DNA of 64,000 nt, from contig CP064976.1 in the NCBI GenBank assembly GCA_016699445.1, forward strand, positions 1,426,001-1,490,000. The letters are read 5' to 3'. The position numbers and the translations under genes were made by a program. Below are positions 53,586 to 61,529 of the stretch, piece by piece. The notes under the pieces were generated by a model. The model was not told the DNA's origin. It made no database searches and saw only the letters and a program-made list of their open reading frames with translations. Every line of letters starts with the position of its first letter. The stretch's first letter is position 1. The DNA is from Deltaproteobacteria bacterium (GTDB lineage: Bacteria > UBA10199 > JACPAL01 > GCA-016699445).

Positions 53586-55127
53586 ATGTTTAAATTCATA
53601 ACGCCCAAATTAGCTGCATTTTTAACCATGATTGCAGCTTTGACGATCACATCATCTGTTGCTTCAGCTCAGCAAGCTGTCCCTGTATTGCAGGTTCAGT
53701 TGCCACCACAAGCTGTGGCTCAGGCAGCAGTCGTTCCGACAACAACTGCAGTATCTTCCATAGCTTCTTCAAAAGAAGCCGATTTGGAACAAAGAATCAG
53801 CGATCTTGAAGCTTATATTAACAACACGGCCAGAGGTTCTGACGCTGTTGACTCTAAAGTAACTTCAAAAATTGGTGGGGCAGGGCCTGGCCATAATGCG
53901 TGGATGATGATTTCAGCGGCTTTAGTTCTTTTTATGACTCTACCAGGGCTGGCTTTATTTTATGGTGGTCTTGTTAGGACTAAAAATGTGCTTTCAGTTT
54001 TAGCTCAATGTTTAGGTATTACAGGGCTTGTGACTATTTTATGGTGGGCCGTAGGTTATAGCCTCGTGTTTGCTCCTGGTGGTGCCATCCTTGGTGACTT
54101 GAGGCATGCTTTCTTTGCTGGAGTTGATGGTAATCCCAATACCAATTATGCCTACTGGGTATCGCACAATATTTTTGCCATCTATCAAATGATGTTTGCG
54201 ATTATTACGCCTGCTTTAATTGTAGGAGCCATTGCCGAGCGTATGAAGTTTGGTGCGATTATGTTGTTTGTCGCCCTTTGGATGTTTGTCGTTTATTTTC
54301 CTTTGGCACACATGGTGTGGGGTATTACCGGGATGATGAATGGTGTTTGGAATGCAGATGCCTCAATTAAGGCGGTCGATTTTGCGGGTGGTACTGTTGT
54401 TCATATGTCTTCCGGTTGGTCGGCCTTGATTCTCTGTCTCATTTTAGGAAAACGACTTGGTTTTGGAAAAGATCATTTTCCTCCACACAGCATGGTTTTG
54501 TGTATGGTGGGGACGGGGATGTTGTGGGTGGGTTGGTACGGATTCAATGCAGGTAGTGCTGTCGCAGCTGATGGTGTAGCGGCCAATGCTTTTGTGACAA
54601 CAACTATAGCCGCAGCGGTAGCTTGTTTTACTTGGGGATTTATAGAGTATGTCCTTAAAGGAAAGCCCAGTATTTTAGGCTTCTGCTCAGGTGCTGTAGC
54701 AGGACTAGTCGTGATCACACCAGCTTGTGGTTTTGTGACAGTCTCATCAGCTATTATTATTGGTCTTTTGGCAGGGAGCGTTTGTTTTATCGCCTGTTAC
54801 AAACTCAAACATATTTGTGGGTACGATGATGCTTTGGATACGTTTGGTGTTCACGCTATTGGTGGTACGATGGGTGCCTTACTCACAGGATTTTTTGCAA
54901 CGGCTGATGTAAATGCAAATCTTCTAACAAATCTTAAAGATATTGTTGGAAAAACTTTGTGGTGGGAGCAATTAAAAGCGATGGGTTTGACGATAGTTGT
55001 TTCTATTGTGGCCACAGTCGTCATTGCCGCTATTGTGAAGTCTGTTGTGGGGCTTCGTCCGACTCCAGAACAAGAACAGGAAGGCTTGGATCAAACGGAT
55101 CATGGAGAAGTTGGATATCATTTTTAA
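53586..55127 (+). CDS. amtB: Ammonium transporter (Amt), second copy
   Basis: 513 residues. A long N-terminal exported stretch (~90 residues: signal plus Ala/Gln-rich segment and a short coiled-coil KEADLEQRISDLEAY) precedes the channel. Twin His are visible in VDFAGGTVVHMSSGWSALIL and DTFGVHAIGGTMGALLTG. This is the longer Amt class, more like cyanobacterial/deltaproteobacterial Amt1 types than the first copy; the N-terminal extension is not found in the first. It is followed by its own PII (28 bases) and glnA. The channel pore seems complete. Confidence 0.93.
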   Translation: MFKFITPKLAAFLTMIAALTITSSVASAQQAVPVLQVQLPPQAVAQAAVVPTTTAVSSIASSKEADLEQRISDLEAYINNTARGSDAVDSKVTSKIGGAGPGHNAWMMISAALVLFMTLPGLALFYGGLVRTKNVLSVLAQCLGITGLVTILWWAVGYSLVFAPGGAILGDLRHAFFAGVDGNPNTNYAYWVSHNIFAIYQMMFAIITPALIVGAIAERMKFGAIMLFVALWMFVVYFPLAHMVWGITGMMNGVWNADASIKAVDFAGGTVVHMSSGWSALILCLILGKRLGFGKDHFPPHSMVLCMVGTGMLWVGWYGFNAGSAVAADGVAANAFVTTTIAAAVACFTWGFIEYVLKGKPSILGFCSGAVAGLVVITPACGFVTVSSAIIIGLLAGSVCFIACYKLKHICGYDDALDTFGVHAIGGTMGALLTGFFATADVNANLLTNLKDIVGKTLWWEQLKAMGLTIVVSIVATVVIAAIVKSVVGLRPTPEQEQEGLDQTDHGEVGYHF

Positions 55128-55155
55128 TTTTTTCTGAAAAATAAAGGAGTTTTAT

Positions 55156-55493
55156 ATGAAAAAATCGAAGCCGTAATTAAGCCGTTTAAATTGGATGAGG
55201 TGAAAGAAGCTCTTCAAAAAGCGGGAATACAAGGGATGACAGTGTGTGAAGTGAAAGGTCATGGTCGTCAAAAAGGTCACACGGAGTTGTACCGTGGGGC
55301 AGAATATATCGTAGATTTTTTACCGAAGGTAAAATTGGAAATAGTGGTGGATGATACACAAGTACAAATGGTGGTTGAAACCATTACGAATGCCGCAAAG
55401 ACCGGAAAAATCGGGGATGGAAAGATTTTTGTTTCAAATTTGGAAGAAGTGGTTCGTATACGAACCGGCGAAACTGGAAAAGCTGCAATTTAG
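55156..55493 (+). CDS. glnK: Nitrogen regulatory protein PII, second copy, frameshifted at start
   Basis: After ATG the run AAAAAA (55159-55164) has six A where the first copy (53112-53118) has seven. With six, the frame stops after MKKSKP; with seven it reads MKKIEAVIKPFKLDEVKEAL and on to GETGKAAI at 55493 as a complete 112-residue PII. Tyr51 and ATP-binding residues are conserved. The body is intact and highly similar to the first copy. It follows the second amtB by 28 bases and precedes glnA. Probably a functional gene with one base missing from the sequence. Confidence 0.9.
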
Positions 55494-55535
55494 TCATTTA
55501 AACAATGAATAACATAATTAAGGAGGAAGTATAAT

Positions 55536-56963
55536 ATGGCTATGACACCAAAAGACGTTGTCTCCTTTGCCAAAGAAAACAAAACGGCAATGGTAGATAT
55601 TAAATTCACCGACTTCCCAGGTACCTGGCAACATTGGACTTGTCCCGTGTCTCAGTTTTCTGAAGAAGTTTTCGAAAGAGGATTTGCTTTCGATGGATCT
55701 TCCATCCGCGGATGGCAGCCAATCAACGCTTCAGATATGGCAATGATTCCTGATCCTTCAACTGCGAGAATGGATCCGTTCAATAAATTACCCACGCTCA
55801 GCTTGATTGCCGACATCGTGGATCCTATCACCAAACAGCCTTACAGCCGTGATCCTCGCTATGTGGCGAAGAAAGCTGAAGCCTACGTGAAGTCCACAGG
55901 TATCGGTGATACCATTTATTTTGGGCCTGAAGCTGAATTTTTTATTTTTGATACAGTTCGTTTTGACAGCACACAAAATAGTTCGTTCTTTCATGTGGAT
56001 TCTTCCGAAGGTCGTTGGAACTCCGGAAAAGAAATCCTTCCTGATGGAAGTAAAAACCTTGGTTATTTACCAAACTACAAAGGTGGCTATTACCCCGTGT
56101 CTCCTAACGACACATTAGGTGATCTCCGCGCTGAAATTTGTATTGAGCTTGAAAAATTGGGATTGAGCGTTGAAGCCCAGCATCACGAAGTGGCCACAGG
56201 TGGTCAGTGCGAAATTGATTTCCGTTTCTCCACTTTGACAGCTACAGCCGACAACTTGATGTGGTTTAAATATGTCGTGAAAAATGTGGCTCGTCGTTAT
56301 GGAAAGACTGCGACCTTCATGCCAAAACCTCTCTTTGGTGATAATGGTTCTGGAATGCATTGCCATCAATCCATCTGGAAAGGTGACAAGCCTCTTTTTG
56401 CTGGTGATAAGACCGGTGGACTTTCCGAAATGGGAATTCACTACATCGGTGGTATCTTGAAGCATGCGAAAGCCATCGCTGCTTTCACAAACCCAACGAC
56501 AAATTCTTACCGTCGTTTGGTCCCTGGTTATGAAGCTCCTGTAAACTTAGCTTATTCTGCTCGTAACCGTTCTGCTGCGATCCGTATTCCAATCGTCAAT
56601 TCTCCAAAACAACGACGCATTGAAGTACGTTTCCCTGATCCTTCAGCCAATCCTTACCTGGCCTTTGCTGTGATGTTGATGGCTGGTATTGATGGAGTGC
56701 AAAATCGTCTGGATCCAGGTGAGCCTCTGGATAAGAACATCTATCATCTCTCTCCTGAAGAAGCGAAGAATGTCCCTCAAATGCCTGGCAGCCTCACAGA
56801 AGCCTTGTCATCTTTGGAGCAGGACAACGCCTTCATGATGAAGGGTGATGTGTTCACGGAAGACGTGATCAGCACATGGATTGATTATAAAGTGGAAAAC
56901 GAAGTGGATCCTGTCCGTCTTCGCCCAGTGCCTCAAGAGTTCGCACTTTATTTTGATATCTAG
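55536..56963 (+). CDS. glnA: Glutamine synthetase, type I
   Basis: 475 residues. FAFDGSSIRGWQPINASDM, YFGPEAEFFIFD, GSGMHCHQSIWK, NPTTNSYRRLVPGYEAPV and NRSAAIRIP are the GS-I metal and ATP motifs. The adenylylation tyrosine lies in KNIYHLSPEE, so it is of the type regulated by GlnE. It makes glutamine from glutamate, ammonia and ATP, consuming ammonium delivered by the Amt channels. ATG 55536 follows AGGAGGAAG. A terminator follows immediately. It is the last gene of the nitrogen block. Confidence 0.97.
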   Translation: MAMTPKDVVSFAKENKTAMVDIKFTDFPGTWQHWTCPVSQFSEEVFERGFAFDGSSIRGWQPINASDMAMIPDPSTARMDPFNKLPTLSLIADIVDPITKQPYSRDPRYVAKKAEAYVKSTGIGDTIYFGPEAEFFIFDTVRFDSTQNSSFFHVDSSEGRWNSGKEILPDGSKNLGYLPNYKGGYYPVSPNDTLGDLRAEICIELEKLGLSVEAQHHEVATGGQCEIDFRFSTLTATADNLMWFKYVVKNVARRYGKTATFMPKPLFGDNGSGMHCHQSIWKGDKPLFAGDKTGGLSEMGIHYIGGILKHAKAIAAFTNPTTNSYRRLVPGYEAPVNLAYSARNRSAAIRIPIVNSPKQRRIEVRFPDPSANPYLAFAVMLMAGIDGVQNRLDPGEPLDKNIYHLSPEEAKNVPQMPGSLTEALSSLEQDNAFMMKGDVFTEDVISTWIDYKVENEVDPVRLRPVPQEFALYFDI

Positions 56964-56985
56964 AAGAGTAGTGAATGAAAAATTA

Positions 56986-57018
56986 AAAGCCCTGTACCTT
57001 TTGGTGCAGGGCTTTTTT
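56986..57018 (+). terminator. Intrinsic terminator after glnA
   Basis: AGCCCTGTACC and GGTGCAGGGCT form an 11-pair stem with one G-U wobble, loop of five T, then TTTTTTTA. It ends the nitrogen block transcript. Confidence 0.88.
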
Positions 57019-57086
57019 TATGTGCTATTTTGACATTCATTACAAACTTCATTATAAACTTCATTCTTTCAAAAGGAGAACGCACA

Positions 57087-58139
57087 ATGAAGAAACAAGG
57101 AATTTTGGTTTTAATCGCGATGAGCTTGGTAGCCTGTAATGGTAAATCTGGACAAGCACCAGCAGCTATAGCGCCAGCCGCGCAACCCGCCACCGCAACG
57201 GCCTCAACCGGAGATGTACTAGCCCGCGTGAATGGCGAAAATATTACGACAGATGATGTTAAAAAAGTGTCAGGTTCCAAATTGGCCCAAGCGGAAATGG
57301 AACTTTACGACGTCAGAAAAGACGGCATTGATCAGATTATTGATGACAAAATCTTAAGTGCTGAAGCAACTTCTCAGAATGTCAGCAAAGATGATTTGAT
57401 GAAGAAAAATGTCAACGACAAGATCAAAATTGAAGATAAGGATGTCGAAAAGTTTTACAACGAAAAGAAAGATCAGATGCAGGGTAAGAAGCTGGACGAA
57501 GTGAAGCCTAATATTAAAAGCTATCTCTTTCGTGAAAAGTTTCAAAAAGCTTATGGTGAGTACGTGGGTGGCTTGAGAAAGAAAGCTAAGATTGAAATGT
57601 TGATCAAAGCTCCCAAAATTGAAGTCGCTGAAGGTGACGATAATCCTTCAATGGGTCCCAAAGATGCTCCTATCAAAATTGTTGAGTTTACAGATTATCA
57701 GTGCCCTTTCTGTGGTCGTGCCCGGCCAGCTATTAATCAAGTTATGGAAGCCTATAAGGGAAAAGTTCGTTACACTCTTCGAGATTTTCCACTGTCATTT
57801 CACCAAGATGCTGTGAAAGCTCATGAAGCGGCTCATTGTGCGGGTGAACAAGGAAAATATTGGGATATGAATCATAAGCTTTTTGCGGCTCAACAAGCGA
57901 TCAAAGTGGATGATTTGAAAAAATATGCAGGTGAAATTAAACTTAATCAAAAGAAGTTTGATGAGTGCTTGGATTCTGGAAAATTCACTGGAAAAGTGAA
58001 TGCCAATCAGGCTTACGGCGAAACTGTCGGCGTGAGTGGAACACCGGCCTTTTTTATTAACGGACGTATGTTGTCAGGTGCTCGTCCTTTTGAAAACTTC
58101 AAGTCCATCATTGATGATGAACTTCGTTCTGCTGAATAA
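57087..58139 (+). CDS. SurA_N-plus-DsbA-like lipoprotein
   Basis: 350 residues. Lipoprotein signal MKKQGILVLIAMSLVACNG (lipobox LVAC). A Pro/Ala linker is followed by a SurA/PpiC-type N-terminal helical region (VLARVNGENITTDDVKKV to ~155), then a DsbA/DsbG-like thioredoxin domain with DYQCPFCGRARPAI; CPFC is the redox pair, and the cis-Pro is in VSGTPAFFING. It probably isomerises or oxidises disulfides in the periplasm. ATG 57087 has AAAAGGAG eleven bases upstream. It starts a rightward run with serS (3-base gap), though function differs. Confidence 0.88.
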   Translation: MKKQGILVLIAMSLVACNGKSGQAPAAIAPAAQPATATASTGDVLARVNGENITTDDVKKVSGSKLAQAEMELYDVRKDGIDQIIDDKILSAEATSQNVSKDDLMKKNVNDKIKIEDKDVEKFYNEKKDQMQGKKLDEVKPNIKSYLFREKFQKAYGEYVGGLRKKAKIEMLIKAPKIEVAEGDDNPSMGPKDAPIKIVEFTDYQCPFCGRARPAINQVMEAYKGKVRYTLRDFPLSFHQDAVKAHEAAHCAGEQGKYWDMNHKLFAAQQAIKVDDLKKYAGEIKLNQKKFDECLDSGKFTGKVNANQAYGETVGVSGTPAFFINGRMLSGARPFENFKSIIDDELRSAE

Positions 58140-58142
58140 ACT

Positions 58143-59426
58143 ATGTTAGATTTAAAATTTGTTCTCGAAAATCTCCCCCGTGTGCGAGAAGGTCTCTCAC
58201 ATCGGGGGAGTTCTTTTGATCTTCAACCGATTGAAGTTTTGAATAATGATCGTAAACAATATCAAAAAAATTACGATGATTTGAAATTTCAGCAAAATCA
58301 GGTTTCTCAAGAAGTCGCCAAGCGTAAAAAAGAAAAACAAGATGCAAATGATCTTATTCTTCAATCCAAAGAGATTGGTGAGAAACTCAAAACTCTTTCG
58401 GAAAAAATGACGGAAGTAGAAGCTCAGCTTCGCGATGTGTGTTTGCAAATTCCAAACTTGCCTCAATCCAGCGTTCCTATTGGCAAAGACGAAAAAGAAA
58501 ATGTGGAAGTTCGCACTTGGGGACAAGTCCCTCAATTTTCATTTACTCCCAAAGAACATTGGGAAGTGGGTGAGAAGCTGGGGATTTTTGATTTTGAGCG
58601 CGCGACAAAAATCACTGGTGCTCGTTTCACTATCTATAAGGGGTTGGGAGCTGCTCTTGAACGCGCCTTAATCAACTTCATGATCGATGTGCATACTCAA
58701 GAACATGGATATACAGAAATCCTTCCTCCGTACATGGTGAATGCCGAAAGTTTGTTAGGCACTGGGCAATTGCCAAAATTTGAGGCCGACCTTTTTAAAA
58801 CGACAGCAGGTTATTATTTGATTCCTACAGCTGAAGTGCCTGTGACTAATCTCTATCGAGATGAGATTTTATCTGAAGATCAGCTCAATATTTCTCTCAC
58901 AGCATTTACCCCATGTTTTCGAAGTGAAGCTGGCGCTGCAGGAAAAGATACTCGAGGTCTGATTCGTCAGCATCAGTTTCATAAAGTGGAGTTGGTAAAA
59001 TTTACAAAGCCTGAAGATTCCAATGCAGAGCATGAAAAACTAACCTCTCATGCAGAAGAGATTTTGAAAAAATTGGGACTGGCTTATCGGACAGTGCTAC
59101 TTTGTACGGGTGATATGGGATTTTCCTCAGCGAAAACTTATGACATTGAAGTATGGTTTCCAGCTCAGGGAGTGTATCGAGAAATTTCTTCGTGCTCCAA
59201 CTTTGAAGATTTTCAAGCACGTCGGGCCAATATTCGTTTCCGTCGGCCCTCTCAAGACGGCAAGGGAAAGCCTGAATTTGTTCACACTTTGAATGGTTCT
59301 GGTTTAGCAGTAGGTCGTACGGTGGCAGCTATTTTGGAAAATTATCAACAAGCCGATGGGTCTGTTGTGATTCCCGAAATTCTCAGACCGTATATGAGAA
59401 AAAATGAAATCAGGTCGTCGCAATAA
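58143..59426 (+). CDS. serS: Seryl-tRNA synthetase
   Basis: 427 residues. The N-terminal coiled-coil arm (about 30-105, Lys/Glu-rich) binds the tRNA-Ser variable arm. Class II motifs are TPCFRSEAGAAGKDTRG (motif 2) and NGSGLAVGRTVAAILENY (motif 3). Start ATG 58143 is three bases after the DsbA-like stop. It charges tRNA-Ser and also starts tRNA-Sec. The 3' end overlaps the convergent psd gene by 17 bases. It is complete and ordinary. Confidence 0.97.
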   Translation: MLDLKFVLENLPRVREGLSHRGSSFDLQPIEVLNNDRKQYQKNYDDLKFQQNQVSQEVAKRKKEKQDANDLILQSKEIGEKLKTLSEKMTEVEAQLRDVCLQIPNLPQSSVPIGKDEKENVEVRTWGQVPQFSFTPKEHWEVGEKLGIFDFERATKITGARFTIYKGLGAALERALINFMIDVHTQEHGYTEILPPYMVNAESLLGTGQLPKFEADLFKTTAGYYLIPTAEVPVTNLYRDEILSEDQLNISLTAFTPCFRSEAGAAGKDTRGLIRQHQFHKVELVKFTKPEDSNAEHEKLTSHAEEILKKLGLAYRTVLLCTGDMGFSSAKTYDIEVWFPAQGVYREISSCSNFEDFQARRANIRFRRPSQDGKGKPEFVHTLNGSGLAVGRTVAAILENYQQADGSVVIPEILRPYMRKNEIRSSQ

Positions 59427-60270
59427 CTTCGCCTAGCTTGATGAAACATTCCTGATTATTTTTTGATTTTTCCAGTATATCAGAAGACATGCGAAGGCGA
59501 CCAGGCTCTCCCAAGATAACAACTGTAGATCCGCCAAAAAGAAAATAACCTTTTTCTTGTCCTTTGAAAAATTGAATGCCTGAATACGTTTGAACAATTT
59601 TCCCCACCATCATGGCGCCAACTTCAATGAAGGCGATCTTTCCAAAATTTTTTGTTTTGAGAATTGTGACCTGACGTTCATTTTTTATAAAAATATCTTC
59701 TTTAGTTTTGAGAGCGATGGGGTTGACGGAATGAAGTTCTCCGGAAATCGTATATCTTTCCAAAACCTCTCCAGAATCTGGAAAGTGAAAGCGATGATAG
59801 TCCACAGGACATAGCCGCGCGATGACAAGAGGACCTTCCATAAAAGGCTGTGCTTTGATGTTATCACCTAAAAGATCGGATGCTTTTAAATATGTGCCTT
59901 TGACCGGAAACGTTTGAGTGGGAGTGATGCGGTCAAAGGCTAGGTAGCGGCCTTCTGCAGGCGCACAAAAGTCAGAGGGGGTGGAAGAAAAGTTTCTTTT
60001 CCCTTCGCGAAATTTCCGAATGAAAAAATCATTAAAAGAAGAAAAGGATTTCTCTTCATAATCTTCCATGGGAATATGGAAATCTTTAATAAAACGATTG
60101 ATTTTAAAACGGCTAAAGGTTGAACTCTGAATCCAACCATACAAACGACTGAGCTCTGGTCTGGAGAGAAAGGATAAAAGATGTCCCCCCAATTTAGATC
60201 CGTACGCCCATTGCAAAAGTTGATCGCCATATACTTTTTCAGTTTCTTCACATTTTTTTCGCGATTCCAA
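59410..60270 (-). CDS. psd: Phosphatidylserine decarboxylase
   Basis: 286 residues. EEKSFSSFNDFFIRKFREG, HRFHFPDSGEV and the LFGGSTVVILGE motif. The GST serine is the self-cleavage site forming the pyruvoyl group; HSVNPIAL (HSV) and EVGAMMVGKI are also present. It makes phosphatidylethanolamine on the inner membrane. The first residues MESRKKCEETEKVYG are hydrophilic. It is longer than the broken paralogue at 28360 and closer to the classical enzyme. It overlaps convergent serS at the 3' end and is divergent to the peroxiredoxin gene. Confidence 0.93.
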   Translation of the reverse strand: MESRKKCEETEKVYGDQLLQWAYGSKLGGHLLSFLSRPELSRLYGWIQSSTFSRFKINRFIKDFHIPMEDYEEKSFSSFNDFFIRKFREGKRNFSSTPSDFCAPAEGRYLAFDRITPTQTFPVKGTYLKASDLLGDNIKAQPFMEGPLVIARLCPVDYHRFHFPDSGEVLERYTISGELHSVNPIALKTKEDIFIKNERQVTILKTKNFGKIAFIEVGAMMVGKIVQTYSGIQFFKGQEKGYFLFGGSTVVILGEPGRLRMSSDILEKSKNNQECFIKLGEVIATT

Positions 60271-60371
60271 TAGAGAATGGGTTGATTCATAAGGACGGAA
60301 CCGTATCTTTTTTTATAAATTCTGTCATGTCGAAAGCCCAAGCTGTAGAAAATCAAAAAAGGAGAGAGCTT

Positions 60372-60818
60372 ATGGAAATTAAAGAAGGCGTCGAAGCCCC
60401 TAATTTTAAGCTGAAAAATCAAAAAGGTGAAGAGGTTAGTCTCAGTCAGTTTCGAGGGAAGAAAAATGTGGTTCTTTATTTCTATCCTAAAGATGACACT
60501 CCGGGTTGTACCAAAGAAGCCTGTACGTTTCGGGATCAGTATGAAGTGTTTATGAAACAAGGTGCCGAAGTGATTGGTGTCAGTTCTGATAGTGTAGATT
60601 CTCATTCCAAATTTTCACAAAAATACCATCTTCCATTTTCATTGCTTTCAGATGAGGGGGGCGCTTTGAGAAAATTGTATAATGTCCCCAAGACTATGGG
60701 ACTTTTTCCTGGGCGTGTGACCTATGTGATTGACCGAGAAGGGATAGTGAGAAAAGTTTTTTCTTCCCAACTGAATGCCACCCAACATGTTGAAGAAGCT
60801 TTGAAAGCTCTTCAGTGA
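60372..60818 (+). CDS. bcp: Thioredoxin-dependent peroxiredoxin (Bcp/PrxQ type)
   Basis: 148 residues. FYPKDDTPGCTKEACTFRDQ holds Cys46 and Cys51, the five-residue PrxQ pair (peroxidatic and resolving), followed by VIGVSSDSVDSHSKF and a Thr/Arg catalytic region. It reduces H2O2 and alkyl hydroperoxides using thioredoxin. I chose ATG 60372 (GGAGAGAGCTT upstream) over an open frame reaching 60282, which is unlike the family. The next gene, aat, starts 4 bases after its stop, so the two may be co-transcribed. Confidence 0.92.
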   Translation: MEIKEGVEAPNFKLKNQKGEEVSLSQFRGKKNVVLYFYPKDDTPGCTKEACTFRDQYEVFMKQGAEVIGVSSDSVDSHSKFSQKYHLPFSLLSDEGGALRKLYNVPKTMGLFPGRVTYVIDREGIVRKVFSSQLNATQHVEEALKALQ

Positions 60819-60822
60819 ACTC

Positions 60823-61452
60823 TTGAAATCTTCACAGCCAATTTTCCCATCAGTTGATCAAGCTGACGAACAGGGTTTGCTAGCTTATGGAGGAGAACTC
60901 AGTGTTCATTTTTTGGAAAATGCTTACCGCCATGGTATTTTCCCTTGGCCTCAAGTAGGGTTGCCGATTTTATGGTTTGCACCACCTCAGAGAGGCATTC
61001 TTGATTTTCAAGATTTTCATCTTCCTTCACGGTTTTTAAGAGAAATAAAAAATAAAAATTGGGAATTTAAAATCGATCATGATTTTCAATCGGTGATTTG
61101 TGAATGCGCCAAACAAAAGCGCAAACGACAAAAGGGAACATGGATTTTGCCTGAGATGATTTTAGCTTATATTGATTTCCATGAAGCCGGTTTTGCCCAT
61201 AGTTTTGAAGTGTACGAAAAAGGTCGGTTGATTGGTGGTCTTTATGGTGTGTGGCTCGGTGACTATTTCGCGGGTGAAAGCATGTTTCATCTAGAAACCG
61301 GAGTTTCGAAATTTGCCCTCATGAAAACCGTCGAGTATCTTAAGAAAAAAGGTCTGACATGGATGGATACTCAAATGGTGACCCCTCTTTTGAAATCATT
61401 TGGTGGGAAGGAGATTCCGAGGAAAGAGTTTATGGAGAGGTTGAATAAGTAA
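60823..61452 (+). CDS. aat: Leucyl/phenylalanyl-tRNA-protein transferase
   Basis: 209 residues starting TTG (no ATG or GTG precedes the conserved region). GLLAYGGELSVHFLENAYRHGIFPWPQ and PILWFAPPQRG are the Aat N-terminal motif, and GGLYGVWLGDYFAGESMFH the core GNAT region. It adds Leu or Phe to N-termini with Arg or Lys for the N-degron pathway (ClpS/ClpAP). It is 4 bases after bcp. The ClpS gene is not in the window. Complete and ordinary. Confidence 0.94.
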   Translation: MKSSQPIFPSVDQADEQGLLAYGGELSVHFLENAYRHGIFPWPQVGLPILWFAPPQRGILDFQDFHLPSRFLREIKNKNWEFKIDHDFQSVICECAKQKRKRQKGTWILPEMILAYIDFHEAGFAHSFEVYEKGRLIGGLYGVWLGDYFAGESMFHLETGVSKFALMKTVEYLKKKGLTWMDTQMVTPLLKSFGGKEIPRKEFMERLNK

Positions 61453-61464
61453 AAGTCTACTTTT

Positions 61465-61489
61465 AGTGGTCCACTATTAGTGGACCACT
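61465..61489. promoter_or_regulatory. Perfect palindrome upstream of the ATPase gene
   Basis: AGTGGTCCAC-TATTA-GTGGACCACT, with flanking TTTT and TTTAATGG. The arms are ten bases with full complementarity. It lies 41-65 bases before the ATPase start and 12 bases after the aat stop. It would suit a dimeric DNA-binding protein, perhaps the winged helix of the ATPase itself. Alternatively a transcript hairpin after aat, though the U-run is weak. Confidence 0.65.
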
Positions 61490-61529
61490 TTTAATGGACA
61501 ATTAATGAGAACCTGCTTAAAAAGAGCCC

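Noticed and set aside
55159..55164. Programmed frameshift as first explanation for the glnK copy
   Set aside because: Many other genes show the same kind of indel, so an error is preferred; slippage is kept only as an alternative.
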